A stretch of 64,000 nucleotides of DNA from positions 1 through 64,000 of the forward strand of contig CANJCQ010000006.1 in assembly GCA_947473355.1 (NCBI GenBank). The letters are read 5' to 3'. This document shows, one piece after another, positions 10,014 through 20,171 of the stretch. The notes beneath the pieces were generated by a model, which saw only the letters and a list, made by a program, of their open reading frames with translations, was not told the origin of the DNA and made no database searches. The position numbers were made by a program, and so were the translations under genes. The stretch comes from Sphingomonadaceae bacterium. Lineage in GTDB: Bacteria; Pseudomonadota; Alphaproteobacteria; Sphingomonadales; Sphingomonadaceae. The first letter of the stretch is position 1. Each line of letters opens with the position of its first letter.

Positions 10014-10051
10014 CTGGAATTTCCTGGGGAATTTCCTTGAGATCGGGCGTG

Positions 10052-10085
10052 AAAAAAGGGGCCGCGGTTGCCCGCGACCCCTTTT
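10052..10085 (-). terminator. rho-independent terminator of rplM-rpsI operon
   Basis: Minus strand AAAAGGGGTCGCGG-GCAA-CCGCGGCCCCTTTTTT with T-run. Confidence 0.8.
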
Positions 10086-10130
10086 CGAAATTGTGCGATG
10101 CCCGGGTAAGGGCGAATCAGCAGCCCAGAA

Positions 10131-10679
10131 TCAGCGTTTCGAGAACTGGAAGCTCTTGCGCGCCTTGGCCTTGCCATACTTCTTGCGCTCGACCACGCGG
10201 CTGTCGCGGGTGAGGAAGCCGGCGCTCTTGACCGAGCTGCGCAACAGCGGCTCGAACTTGGAAAGGGCCTGAGCGATGCCGTGTTTTACCGCGCCGGCCT
10301 GGCCGGAAAGACCACCGCCCTTGACGGTGCAGACAACGTCATACTGGCCAGTGCGGTCAGAGACGTCGAACACCTGGTTGATGACGAGACGCAAGGTCGG
10401 GCGGGCGAAATAGACTTCCTGATCGCGACCATTGACCGTGATCTTGCCCGAGCCGGGCTTGATCCAGACGCGAGCGACTGCATCCTTGCGGCGGCCGGTG
10501 GCATAGGAACGCCCCTGGGCGTCGATTTCCTTTTCGCGGATCGGGGCCGGAGGCCCGGTGCGAACCGGCGGAGCGATCGGTGCTTCGTCAGCTGCAACAA
10601 CAACGGGAGGAGCGCCAGCGGCGAGGGCGCCGAGGTCGGCGAGATCGGTTACAGTGTTAGTGTTTGAAGTATCTGGCAT
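10131..10679 (-). CDS. rpsI: 30S ribosomal protein S9 with Ala/Pro-rich N-terminal extension
   Basis: [27 protein letters not shown]...[25 protein letters not shown]. Confidence 0.97.
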   Translation of the reverse strand: MPDTSNTNTVTDLADLGALAAGAPPVVVAADEAPIAPPVRTGPPAPIREKEIDAQGRSYATGRRKDAVARVWIKPGSGKITVNGRDQEVYFARPTLRLVINQVFDVSDRTGQYDVVCTVKGGGLSGQAGAVKHGIAQALSKFEPLLRSSVKSAGFLTRDSRVVERKKYGKAKARKSFQFSKR

Positions 10680-11158
10680 TATGCGCCCACCTTGTTCTTG
10701 CGATTGCGCGAGGCGACATCGAGCGGCTGCGGCTGGGTGCCGCCATGCGGATGCTCGGAGCCGGCATAGAGATGAAGCGCCCGCATCTGATCACGACCAA
10801 GCGGACCGCGCGGTACCATGCGTTCAACCGCCTTTTCGAGCACGCGCTCAGGGAAGCGGCCATCGAGCACCTTGGCAGCAGTAATTTCCTTGATGCCGCC
10901 GATGTAGCCGGTGTGCTTGTAATAGACCTTGTTGGCGCGCTTGTTGCCGGTCAGCCGCACTTTGCCTGCATTGATCACGACAACGTGATCGCCGCAATCG
11001 ACATGCGGAGTGAAGCTTGGCTTGTGCTTGCCGCGCAGAATATTGGCGATGATCACCGCCAAGCGGCCAAGAACCAATCCATCGGCATCGATCAGATGCC
11101 ATTGCTTTTCGACCTCGGCCGGTTTGATCGACCGGGTCTGTGTGCTGAGTGCCTTCAT
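10679..11158 (-). CDS. rplM: 50S ribosomal protein L13
   Basis: [45 protein letters not shown]. Confidence 0.97.
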   Translation of the reverse strand: MKALSTQTRSIKPAEVEKQWHLIDADGLVLGRLAVIIANILRGKHKPSFTPHVDCGDHVVVINAGKVRLTGNKRANKVYYKHTGYIGGIKEITAAKVLDGRFPERVLEKAVERMVPRGPLGRDQMRALHLYAGSEHPHGGTQPQPLDVASRNRKNKVGA

Positions 11159-11280
11159 GGCAGGTCATTATCCCTTGATTCGTTCCAGCGAGCGGGTAGT
11201 CTGCCGCCGGGAAGTGGCGCCATTTGCCGCGATAGCCACTAAAGTCAAGCAAAACCGGGCTTTTGCCGAGAGGTAATATA

Positions 11281-12042
11281 TTACCGTGACGCGTCGCTTG
11301 GTGGCTTGCTGAGCTGCCATTGCTCGCGAGTGACCCGGATGTCACCGGCAAGATCGGTTGTCACGACCCGCTCCAGAAGTGTAACCTGGCCTGCCCGGTT
11401 TGCGCTCTGCGAGGCAATTTCAATGATCACATGGCCTTCTTCGCCGCCCGGCAAGGCGATCACCCGGGCTTCATCCCGCTTGCCCGGCACCGGATTGAAC
11501 ACATCCGCAGGCCATTGGCTGCGCGGACTGCGGCTGGAGAGATGTTTCACAAAGGCCTGGGCCTGCAACATGTCGATCGCAAGCAGACCCGAGCCGCCAA
11601 TGGCTTCAGCGGCAATCACCGCAGCCCGGCCCAACGAACCTTCCGACATTACATTCCCGCCGCCCCGAATTTGCCCTTGTGCGTCAAGCAGAATTGGGAA
11701 CATGCCGGTGTCCGGCCGCCGTCGCTCGATTTCCGCAAGTGCGCCGAGCAATGGCGGGGCCTCGACCGTGGCCTGAACCAGCTCGCCTTCAACCCGGTAT
11801 CCCGCGCCATCAGGCACGATCCGCACAGAATAGCTGCGCCGGGTGATAATCGCCTTGCCGTCAGGCAGAGGCCGATGCAGCGTCCGGGTCAGCAGCAAAG
11901 GGGAGTGTGGCGGCGAAAAGGCGGAAAGCTGGGGTGTTGCTGCCATGCCCGGACTGGCCTGCGCCGCAATCGCCAGCAGAGCAGCCGTGCCGATGCGCCA
12001 GTCAGCTCGCTTCTTACTAACGCGCAACCTCATGGGTGACAT
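11281..12042 (-). CDS. exported protein of unknown function
   Basis: Signal-like N-terminus, 253 aa, no family recognised. Confidence 0.65.
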   Translation of the reverse strand: MSPMRLRVSKKRADWRIGTAALLAIAAQASPGMAATPQLSAFSPPHSPLLLTRTLHRPLPDGKAIITRRSYSVRIVPDGAGYRVEGELVQATVEAPPLLGALAEIERRRPDTGMFPILLDAQGQIRGGGNVMSEGSLGRAAVIAAEAIGGSGLLAIDMLQAQAFVKHLSSRSPRSQWPADVFNPVPGKRDEARVIALPGGEEGHVIIEIASQSANRAGQVTLLERVVTTDLAGDIRVTREQWQLSKPPSDASR

Positions 12043-12191
12043 GCTCCAGTCGGGAAGGAAACTGGCTTTGCTAGCCTAGCAGCATCGATCATGACCGACA
12101 TTGCGCGTCCCCTGTATTGCCCCTCCACCGAATTCACACGGAACCCATGGGCATCACCCTAGGTATATTGACGCAGGCAATTTGTCATCCG

Positions 12192-13244
12192 TCAAGCGAT
12201 GACTTGGCGATTATTATTGCTTCCGAGCCCATACGCGCCCCAAACCGTGGCTGCCAGCAACAGCGCTCCGGTTAGTTGGTGCAGCACGGCTAGCCATATT
12301 GCCATGCCGCTCATCACGGTGGCAATGCCCAGCAAAATCTGCACGCCAAACGCCGAATGGATCGCCAGCGAGGGGGGGCGATTCCCCATCCGACGCAAGC
12401 GCCTCGCCATGATGATCAACACTGCCGCCACAGCCCAGCCCCACCAGCGATGTATGAAATGAACCAGGAACGGGTCGCTGATCAGCGCATGGCCGAGGCC
12501 GCCTGACAGGTCGATCCCGGCGGGAAACAGCTTGCCCTGCATCAGCGGCCAATCTGCCGCAACATGGCCGGCACGCAGGCCTGCCATCAGCGCGCCATAG
12601 ACCAGCTGAACCGCAAGCATAATGAGCACAACGGCGGAAAACCGGGTCAGTCGCGCCGCGCCTTCGCCCCTCGCCAGTGCGCGCATATCAAGCGCGGTCC
12701 AGACCAGCGCAGACAAAGTCACCAGCGCTACCATCAAATGGGTCGCCAGCCGCAAATGGCTGACCTTGACGTCATACTGGATGCCGGACTTGACCATCCA
12801 CCAGCCAACAGCGCCTTGCAAGCCGCCAAGGCCCAGCAGCACCAGCAGGCGCGGTTTGAAACCATGGGGAATCTGGTTCTTCACCCAGAACCAGACAAGC
12901 GGCAGGGCAAAGGCAAAGCCGATCAGTCTGGCGAGAAGGCGATGCACCCATTCCCAAAAGAAGATGAATTTGTAGGTCGCGAGCGTCATGCCGGCGGGGC
13001 CATTGATCTGGATGTATTGCGGCGTCTGGCTATAGGCATCGAATTCGGCCTGCCACTGCGCCTCGGTCAGCGGCGGGATCACGCCGGTGACGGGCTTCCA
13101 CTCGGTTATCGAAACGCCCGATTCGGTCAGCCGCGTAATCCCGCCGATCACCACGATCAACACGACCATCACAGCCACAGCGAGCAGCCAACGGGCAATG
13201 GCGAGCGGCCTGGCGGTGGAATGGAGGCTGGCGGATCCGTGCAT
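12192..13244 (-). CDS. ctaA: COX15/CtaA heme A synthase
   Basis: IGGITRLTESGVSITEWKPVTGVIPPLTEAQWQAEFDAY...YKFIFFWEWVHRLLAR. Confidence 0.95.
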   Translation of the reverse strand: MHGSASLHSTARPLAIARWLLAVAVMVVLIVVIGGITRLTESGVSITEWKPVTGVIPPLTEAQWQAEFDAYSQTPQYIQINGPAGMTLATYKFIFFWEWVHRLLARLIGFAFALPLVWFWVKNQIPHGFKPRLLVLLGLGGLQGAVGWWMVKSGIQYDVKVSHLRLATHLMVALVTLSALVWTALDMRALARGEGAARLTRFSAVVLIMLAVQLVYGALMAGLRAGHVAADWPLMQGKLFPAGIDLSGGLGHALISDPFLVHFIHRWWGWAVAAVLIIMARRLRRMGNRPPSLAIHSAFGVQILLGIATVMSGMAIWLAVLHQLTGALLLAATVWGAYGLGSNNNRQVIA

Positions 13245-13325
13245 GGCCAATTCCCTGCGCCGGTGCGGCCGCCTTTTCAAGCGAAACGGCAGTCAATACG
13301 GCAGGTAAGACAGCTGCACCTTGCA

Positions 13326-13343
13326 TGATGTTACAACATTACA
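13326..13343. promoter_or_regulatory. Fur/Zur-like palindrome upstream of merC-domain gene
   Basis: TGATGTTACAACATTACA: inverted repeat resembling the ATGTTAtaACAT Zur-type consensus, just 5' of ATG 13357. Confidence 0.4.
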
Positions 13344-13356
13344 TAGATTGGGGCTC

Positions 13357-13728
13357 ATGCACGCTGCCCTGCTCCCGATTCGCCACCGGCTCGACCGGGT
13401 CGGCATATTGCTCTCCGGACTGTGCGCGGTGCATTGCCTGCTGGGTATTGTGCTGGTCTCGTTGCTTGGCTTGGGCGGCGAGGCGCTGCTTTCGCCATCG
13501 ATCCACCGGGTCGGGCTGGCTTTGGCGGTCCTGGTCGGGCTCATCACTCTCGGCTTGGGCGTGCTGCGCCATGGCAAGCTCGCGCCGCTGGTGATCGGCG
13601 GCTGCGGCATAGCCCTGATGAGCGCCGGGATCCTGGCCCAGCATGGCCCGTTGGAGGCCTTGCTGACCGTCGCCGGGGTGGCGCTGGTTGCCACGGCCCA
13701 CATCCGGAACTTGCGTCACCACGCCTGA
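13357..13728 (+). CDS. MerC domain-containing protein
   Basis: DRVGILLSGLCAVHCLLGIVLVSLLGLGG, CxxxHC pattern and TM helices. Confidence 0.85.
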   Translation: MHAALLPIRHRLDRVGILLSGLCAVHCLLGIVLVSLLGLGGEALLSPSIHRVGLALAVLVGLITLGLGVLRHGKLAPLVIGGCGIALMSAGILAQHGPLEALLTVAGVALVATAHIRNLRHHA

Positions 13729-13746
13729 ACGTTAAGTGCTTCAGGC

Positions 13747-14730
13747 ATGACCACACAACTCTCCCTCACCGTGAACGGCGAACCGCGCCGGATCATGTCC
13801 GGCGCATCGATTGCCGACCTCGTTCGCAGCCTCGAGCTCAATCCGCAAAAAGTCGCGGTCGAACGCAATGGCGCGATCGCTCCGCGTTCGGCGCTCGCCG
13901 AGGTGATTCTCAGCGACGGCGATGTGCTGGAAATCGTCCATTTCGTGGGCGGCGGTAATGATGAAGACACCTGGACCGTCGCGGGTCGCACCTTCCGCTC
14001 GCGGTTGATCGTCGGCACCGGCAAATACGAGGACTTTGCCGAAAACGCCGCCGCAGTCGCTGCATCGGGGGCGGAGATCGTCACGGTTGCTGTTCGCCGG
14101 GTCAATATTTCCGATCCCAAGGCGCCGATGCTGACGGATTTCATCGACCCCAAGAAAATCACTTACTTGCCCAACACCGCCGGCTGCTTCACCGCCGATG
14201 ATGCCATCCGCACGCTTAGGCTGGCGCGCGAGGCGGGCGGCTGGGATCTGGTCAAGCTGGAAGTGCTGGGCGAGGCGCGCACGCTCTACCCGGACATGCG
14301 CGAGACGCTGAAGGCGACCGAAGTGCTGGCCAAGGAAGGCTTCCTGCCGATGGTCTACTGCGTCGACGATCCGATCGCCGCGAAGCAGCTTGAGGAAGCT
14401 GGCGCCGTCGCAGTCATGCCGCTGGGCGCGCCGATCGGCTCCGGGTTGGGCATCCAGAACAGGGTGACGATCCGCCTGATTGTGGAGGGCGCCTCGGTGC
14501 CGGTGCTGGTCGATGCCGGGGTCGGCACTGCCTCAGACGCGGCAGTGGCGATGGAATTGGGCTGCGACGGCGTGTTGATGAACACGGCCATCGCTGAAGC
14601 CAAAGACCCGATCCGCATGGCCCGAGCTATGAAGCTCGCGGTCGAAGCCGGGCGACATGCCTATCTCTCCGGCCGTATGGGCCTGCGCAAATACGCAGAT
14701 CCCTCTAGCCCGCTCGCAGGGCTTATTTGA
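13747..14730 (+). CDS. thiG: ThiS-ThiG fusion: sulfur carrier protein / thiazole synthase
   Basis: N-term ThiS ([15 protein letters not shown]...[14 protein letters not shown]) continuous with ThiG ([15 protein letters not shown]...[23 protein letters not shown]). Confidence 0.93.
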   Translation: MTTQLSLTVNGEPRRIMSGASIADLVRSLELNPQKVAVERNGAIAPRSALAEVILSDGDVLEIVHFVGGGNDEDTWTVAGRTFRSRLIVGTGKYEDFAENAAAVAASGAEIVTVAVRRVNISDPKAPMLTDFIDPKKITYLPNTAGCFTADDAIRTLRLAREAGGWDLVKLEVLGEARTLYPDMRETLKATEVLAKEGFLPMVYCVDDPIAAKQLEEAGAVAVMPLGAPIGSGLGIQNRVTIRLIVEGASVPVLVDAGVGTASDAAVAMELGCDGVLMNTAIAEAKDPIRMARAMKLAVEAGRHAYLSGRMGLRKYADPSSPLAGLI

Positions 14731-14736
14731 GCATTG

Positions 14737-14757
14737 TGGTTAACGTGATGATAACCA
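14737..14757. promoter_or_regulatory. inverted repeat TGGTTA-N9-TAACCA between thiG and 14817 ORF
   Basis: Perfect 6-bp arms; possible operator. Confidence 0.25.
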
Positions 14758-14816
14758 AAATCTGGTGATATCGGTTTGCCCGGCTTCGAGGCCAGGCGAA
14801 CAGGGATCAATGCATC

Positions 14817-15344
14817 ATGTCCACGACCGGCACCGCCACGCTGACCATCGCCGAACTGCGCGAATTCGCCAGTTTTACGTCATGTGAGCAGCGCTATATC
14901 AAGCGCAGCCTCGATATCGGCCTTGGCCGTCAGGATGCCCGCAAGCTCTGGGCGCGCGATGCCCAGGAAGTTGCCTCGATTCGCAGCCAGTATGTCGTCT
15001 ATCAGGAATTGAAGACGCTGCGCGGTGCCATGCCCGAGGAGACTGGCTTCGAAAGTACCGAAAGCTTCATTGGCAAGCTGGTGCGCGTCGCTGCTTTCGA
15101 TCTGGCGCAGGAGCGGATCAACAGCTTCTCCGCCTTCCGCTTCCTTTACGAACGCCTGCTCGGCCCCGAAGTGCGGCCCTGGCTGCCCAGTGCCTTCTGC
15201 GCCGCCGCCGCCTTGCCCCAGATCCGCCCCGACCGTCGCAAGGGCCTGCTGCAATCGATCAGCGAAGCCGCTGCCACCGCGCCGGGCTGGTCGACGCGGG
15301 CGCCGAGTTTCTATCCGGAGTGGGTGGAGAAGGAAGCGGCTTGA
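14817..15344 (+). CDS. hypothetical protein
   Basis: 175-aa ORF, not antisense to a better candidate, upstream intergenic region present. Confidence 0.6.
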   Translation: MSTTGTATLTIAELREFASFTSCEQRYIKRSLDIGLGRQDARKLWARDAQEVASIRSQYVVYQELKTLRGAMPEETGFESTESFIGKLVRVAAFDLAQERINSFSAFRFLYERLLGPEVRPWLPSAFCAAAALPQIRPDRRKGLLQSISEAAATAPGWSTRAPSFYPEWVEKEAA

Positions 15345-15357
15345 GGCCTGGCCGGGC

Positions 15358-17226
15358 TCAACTCTTGTAGAGGGCGTCTAGCCTCTCACCATAACGCTCC
15401 TTCAGCTTGTGCCGCCGGATCTTCAGACTGGGCGTCATTTCTTCATTGTCGATTCCGAAGGCCTCGTCTGCAAAGGCGAACTGGCGGACCTTTTCGATCA
15501 CCGACACGTCCTGATTGACCCGGTCGATCGCCGCGCGAATGGCGGTGCGGAAGGCGGGCAGGTCTTGCAGGGCGGTGAGGTTGAAATTCTTGCCCTCCTT
15601 GCGGGCCCAGGCCAGCGCCCATTCCGCATCTGGCACGATCAGCGCGACCAGATAGGGCCGCTTGTCGCCCGCGACCATCGCCTGGGCGATCTCGGGCTGC
15701 AGAGTCAGCATGCCTTCGACCCGCTGCGGTGAGATATTGTCGCCCTTGTCGTTGACAATCATGTCTTTCTTGCGATCAGTGATGACGATGCGGCCCTTGT
15801 CGTCCAAGTGGCCGATGTCGCCGGTGTGCAGCCAGCCATCGATGACCGTCCGCGCACTTTCCGCCTTGTTGCGCCAATAGCCCTGCATGACCTGTTCACC
15901 CCTGACCAGCAGTTCGCCGTCTTCGGCAATGCGCACTTCGACCCCGGCCAGCGGCGGTCCGACTGTGTCCATCTTGAGCCCGACGCTCGGCCGATTGCAG
16001 CTGATCACCGGCCCGGCTTCGGTCTGGCCATAACCTTGCAGCAGGGTCAGCCCCAGCGAATCGAAGAAGATGCCGACATCGGGATTGAGCGGTGCGCCGC
16101 CTGCCACCATGGCCTTGATCCGCCCGCCGAACTTCGCACGAATCTTGGGACGCAATGCCCGTTCGAGGATGAAATTCATCGGCCGGTCGCGCCGCCGCTT
16201 GCGGCCCCGCACTTCGCGCGCGCCGATCGCCAGGGCACGCTCCATCAGATAGGTGGCGAGGCGGCCCTGCTTCTCGATCTGTTTCATGATCCGCGTGCGC
16301 AGCACTTCGAACAGGCGGGGGACGACTACCAGGATCGTCGGTCGCACTTCCTCGATATTGCTGGCGAGCTTTTCGAGCCCTTCGGCATAATAGATCTGTC
16401 CGCCCATGCCGATGGGCAGGAACTGGCCGCCGGTGTGCTCATAGGCATGGCTGAGCGGCAGGAACGAGAGGAAAACTTCGTCACCCCAGCCGAAATCGTC
16501 GGCCAGAATGCGCGCTGCGCCATCAACGTTGCGCAGGATCATGCCGTGATGCTGCATCACACCGCGCGGGCTACCGCCAGTGCCACTGGTGTAGATGATG
16601 CAGGCCATGTCTTCGCGGCCGATCGCGGCGATCCGGGCCTCGACTGCCAGCCGCGCGGCAGCGGCATCGCCGGTCAGCAGTTCAGCCCAATCGTGCATCG
16701 CGGTGGTTCCGGCCTGCATCTGGCGCAGCGGTTCAAAGGTGATGACATGTTCGGCGATGTCCGAACGCAGCATGGCGGGAAGCAGAGGCCTGGCTAGCTT
16801 CGCGTCGGAAACGATCACCGCGCGGGCGCCCGAGTTCTCCAAGATATGAGTGTGGTCACGCTCGGTGTTGGTAGTATAGGCCGGCACGGTGATGCATCCT
16901 GCGGCCATGATTGCGAGATCTGAAATGCACCATTCGGGGCGGTTTTCGGATACCAGCATCACCCGGTCGCCGTCATTAAGTCCAAGATCGCGCAAAGCTT
17001 CGGCGATAAGGCAGAGCTGCCGCGCCGCTTCGTTCCAACTGATTGATTGCCACTTGCCCTCGCGCTTGGCCCACAGGAACGGCTTGTCACCCTGCTCAGC
17101 GGCGCGGGTGAAAAACAGCGCCACGAGATTGCTGCTGGCATCGAAATCCGAAAGCTTCACTTGCCTTGCCTCGCCCCTCAACATGCCCTTGGCAAAGAGT
17201 TTAGGCTGCGATGGGTCTTGCGGCAA
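15358..17226 (-). CDS. AMP-dependent long-chain acyl-CoA synthetase
   Basis: IIYTSGTGGSPRGVMQHHG; LLQGYGQTEAGPVIS; DGWLHTGDIGHLDDKGRIVITDRKKDMI. Confidence 0.93.
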   Translation of the reverse strand: MPQDPSQPKLFAKGMLRGEARQVKLSDFDASSNLVALFFTRAAEQGDKPFLWAKREGKWQSISWNEAARQLCLIAEALRDLGLNDGDRVMLVSENRPEWCISDLAIMAAGCITVPAYTTNTERDHTHILENSGARAVIVSDAKLARPLLPAMLRSDIAEHVITFEPLRQMQAGTTAMHDWAELLTGDAAAARLAVEARIAAIGREDMACIIYTSGTGGSPRGVMQHHGMILRNVDGAARILADDFGWGDEVFLSFLPLSHAYEHTGGQFLPIGMGGQIYYAEGLEKLASNIEEVRPTILVVVPRLFEVLRTRIMKQIEKQGRLATYLMERALAIGAREVRGRKRRRDRPMNFILERALRPKIRAKFGGRIKAMVAGGAPLNPDVGIFFDSLGLTLLQGYGQTEAGPVISCNRPSVGLKMDTVGPPLAGVEVRIAEDGELLVRGEQVMQGYWRNKAESARTVIDGWLHTGDIGHLDDKGRIVITDRKKDMIVNDKGDNISPQRVEGMLTLQPEIAQAMVAGDKRPYLVALIVPDAEWALAWARKEGKNFNLTALQDLPAFRTAIRAAIDRVNQDVSVIEKVRQFAFADEAFGIDNEEMTPSLKIRRHKLKERYGERLDALYKS

Positions 17227-17264
17227 GTCATGCGCAATTCAGCGCCAAACTATTCGCTGATGGC

Positions 17265-19022
17265 CTATTCGGATACGGCGCGCCCTTCGCTGCGTGGATC
17301 GGCGGCGCCTTCAAGCCTGCCGCCACTCACTTCGATGGCATTGGCTTTCAGCGGCATTGTGCGTGCGGTCACCGTGGCGTGGCCGAGCGCGCGCAATGCC
17401 GGCGCCATCGCCTCGAGACTGCTGCCCTGCTCGACGAACACCGGATCGCCGCCGGGTGCATAGATCACCGGCAGGGCAATGGCATCCTGCGCGCTCAACT
17501 TCCAGTCGATCACGCCGATGATCGCCTTGACCACCTGCACCGGAATGGTTGACCCGCCCGCCGCGCCGATGGCCAGGCGCAGCTTGCCGTCCGGCGCAAA
17601 CACCAGCGTCGGGCTCATCGAACTGCGCGGGCGCTTGCCGGGCTCGACCCGGTTGGCCACCGGCTTGCCCTCGCGATCGGGCACCAGGCTGAAATCGGTG
17701 AGCTCGTTGTTGAGGAAATAGCCGGAGACCATCAGCCCCGAACCGAAAGCGCTTTCCACCGTCGAGGTCATGCTGACCACCTGCCCGCGCCGGTCGACCG
17801 CGACGAAATGCGATGTCGAAGGCACATCGGGGGTCATCGTATCGGATTGGGCAATTGGTGCGCCCGGCGGTGTGCCAGCTGCGACGCCCGCCATGGCATG
17901 ATCGGCAGCAATCAGCTGCGAGCGGGAAGCGAGATAGTCCGGGGCGAGCAGGCCGGCCACGGGTACGAAGACGAAATCACTATCCGCCAGATAGCGTTCG
18001 CGGTCGGCATAGGCGAGCCGTTCGGCCTCGGCGATGAGATGCCATGCCACCGGCGAATCCTTGCCCAGCGCGGCCATATCGAAGCGTTCAAGCAGGCCGA
18101 GGATACCGAATACCGTGGTCGCGCCCGAGCTTGGCGGCCCCATGCCGCACAGGCGATAGCCCCGGTATTTCGCGCAGATCGCCGCGCGCAGCGGGGCCTT
18201 GTAGGCGGCGAGATCGGCGACAGTCATCGGCGCCGGGTTGCGCGGCGCGGTCGATACGGTACGGGCGATCGCGGCGGCATTGGCGCCGGTGTAGAAGGCG
18301 CGCGGGCCCTTTGCCGCCAGCGTCTCCAGCATGGCGGCGAGCGCCGGATTGCGGATCACGCTGCCCACAGGCAGCGGCGATCCGTCGGCGCCATAATAGA
18401 GCGCGCGCGATTCGGCGGAAAGGGCGCTGCCGCCAGTTGCGATGAATTGCAGATTGCGTTGTTCGGGCGGCAGTTTTGCATCGACCCGATAATGGTCGAG
18501 GAACTGGACAAACCGGGGGGTCATGGCGAAGCCATCGCGGGCCAGCCGGATCGCCGGGGCAAACAGCCGCCGCCAGGCGAGGCGGCCGTGGCGACGATGC
18601 GCCGCGGCCATCAGCGCCACATTGCCGGGCACGCCGACGCTGAGCCCGCCGGGTATCGCCTGGGGCGTCGAGAGATACTGGCCGCCCATCCTGAACCAGT
18701 CCGGCGTGGCGGTGGCAGGAGCAGTCTCGCGCCCGTCGATGGTTTCGACTTTGCCGTTGCCATCGGCCACGATCAGAAAGCCGCCGCCGCCGATCCCCGA
18801 ACTTTGCGGTTCAACCACATTCAGCGCCAGCAGAGTGGCCAGAGCCGCATCGGTGGCGCTGCCGCCGGTGCGCAGCATTTCCGTCCCCGCCTCGGCCGCG
18901 CGCGGATCGGCCGCGCTGACCATGCCGCGCTCGAACTGGGCCTGCGGGGCTGCGCCCTTCGCCAGAGCGGGCGGCGCGGCGAGCAGCAACAGGCCGAACA
19001 GAGCTTTATGCATGGCTGACAT
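17265..19022 (-). CDS. ggt: gamma-glutamyltransferase
   Basis: SGIGGGGFLIV...TSHFVAVDRRGQVVSMTSTVESAFGSGLMV; PRSSMSPTLVF. Confidence 0.93.
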   Translation of the reverse strand: MSAMHKALFGLLLLAAPPALAKGAAPQAQFERGMVSAADPRAAEAGTEMLRTGGSATDAALATLLALNVVEPQSSGIGGGGFLIVADGNGKVETIDGRETAPATATPDWFRMGGQYLSTPQAIPGGLSVGVPGNVALMAAAHRRHGRLAWRRLFAPAIRLARDGFAMTPRFVQFLDHYRVDAKLPPEQRNLQFIATGGSALSAESRALYYGADGSPLPVGSVIRNPALAAMLETLAAKGPRAFYTGANAAAIARTVSTAPRNPAPMTVADLAAYKAPLRAAICAKYRGYRLCGMGPPSSGATTVFGILGLLERFDMAALGKDSPVAWHLIAEAERLAYADRERYLADSDFVFVPVAGLLAPDYLASRSQLIAADHAMAGVAAGTPPGAPIAQSDTMTPDVPSTSHFVAVDRRGQVVSMTSTVESAFGSGLMVSGYFLNNELTDFSLVPDREGKPVANRVEPGKRPRSSMSPTLVFAPDGKLRLAIGAAGGSTIPVQVVKAIIGVIDWKLSAQDAIALPVIYAPGGDPVFVEQGSSLEAMAPALRALGHATVTARTMPLKANAIEVSGGRLEGAADPRSEGRAVSE

Positions 19023-20055
19023 CCTGTTCGCTTCCGACTGCTTCGGCGATTGTGGAAAATCCATCGCGCCGCATCAGCTCTTCAAGCCCGCGCGTAATTC
19101 GCCGGGCGATACCGGGGCCTTCATAGACCATGGCGCTGTAGAGCTGGACCAGGCTGGCCCCTGCGCGGATGCGGGCCCAGGCGTCTTCCGCGCTGACAAT
19201 GCCGCCGACGCCGATCAGCGGCAGGGCGCCGCCAGTTGCTTTCCGGAAATCGCGCAGGCGTTGCTGGGCGAGATCGCGCAAAGGTGCGCCCGAGAGGCCG
19301 CCCGCTTCTCCTGCATGCGGAGAATGCAGCCTTGGGCGCGAAATGGTGGTGTTGGAAACGATCAGACCGCCCAGCTGCATGTCGAGGCCGATCTGCGCGA
19401 TGTCGTCGATATCGGCACTCTCCAGATCAGGCGCGACCTTCAGAAACACCGGCGGGCCCGCTTCCCCGCGCGCCGTCAGCACCGACTCAAGCAGTGCGGT
19501 AAGCGCGGCCTTGTCTTGCAAGGCGCGCAGGCCGGGCGTGTTGGGGCTGGAGACATTGACCGCAAGATAAGAAGCCAGCGGCGCCATAACCCTTGCCATC
19601 GCGGCATAATCGGCAATCCGGTCAGGTGAATCCTTGTTGGCGCCGATATTGATGCCGACAATCCCCGGTCGGCCCATCCGCGCCTGCAGCCGTGCCTCTG
19701 CCGCCGCGCCGCCGCCATTGTTGAAGCCCATGCGGTTGATCACAGCCTGGTCCTCGGCCAGCCGGAACAGGCGCGGCTTCGGATTTCCCGCCTGCGCCAG
19801 CGGCGTGATTGAACCAACCTCGGCAAAGCCGAAACCCAGCCCCAGCAGGGCATCGGGCACTTCGCCGTCCTTGTCGAACCCTGCCGCCATGCCCAGCGGA
19901 TTGGGGAAAGTCAGCTCTGCCACCTGCACTTGCAGCGGCCCGCCCGGCTGCGGCGGCGATCCGGCCGGCATCAGCTTGAGCATGGTCAGGGCCAAGCCAT
20001 GCGCCCGTTCGGCGTCGAGTGAGAACAGGGCTGGACGGATCATGCGATAGAACAT
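19006..20055 (-). CDS. pyrD: quinone-dependent dihydroorotate dehydrogenase
   Basis: MFYRMIRPALFSLDAERAHGLAL...TFPNPLGMAAGFDKDGEVPDALLGLGFGFAEVGSITPLAQAGNPKPRLFRL. Confidence 0.95.
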   Translation of the reverse strand: MFYRMIRPALFSLDAERAHGLALTMLKLMPAGSPPQPGGPLQVQVAELTFPNPLGMAAGFDKDGEVPDALLGLGFGFAEVGSITPLAQAGNPKPRLFRLAEDQAVINRMGFNNGGGAAAEARLQARMGRPGIVGINIGANKDSPDRIADYAAMARVMAPLASYLAVNVSSPNTPGLRALQDKAALTALLESVLTARGEAGPPVFLKVAPDLESADIDDIAQIGLDMQLGGLIVSNTTISRPRLHSPHAGEAGGLSGAPLRDLAQQRLRDFRKATGGALPLIGVGGIVSAEDAWARIRAGASLVQLYSAMVYEGPGIARRITRGLEELMRRDGFSTIAEAVGSEQDVSHA

Positions 20056-20171
20056 GGTGCCGCTGTCTATGGCAGCGCATGCCCCGTGTCGACGCGCATG
20101 GTAGCCGCGCATCGAATTTTCATGCCTCAATTCAACAGATCGTGAAAATTGGCGATTCCATACAATTCTTC

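Noticed and set aside
10131-10679. N-terminal extension of rpsI as a novel domain
   Set aside because: Ala/Pro-rich S9 extensions are common in alphaproteobacteria; not considered unusual.
17808-19019. 403-aa plus-strand ORF
   Set aside because: Antisense to ggt.
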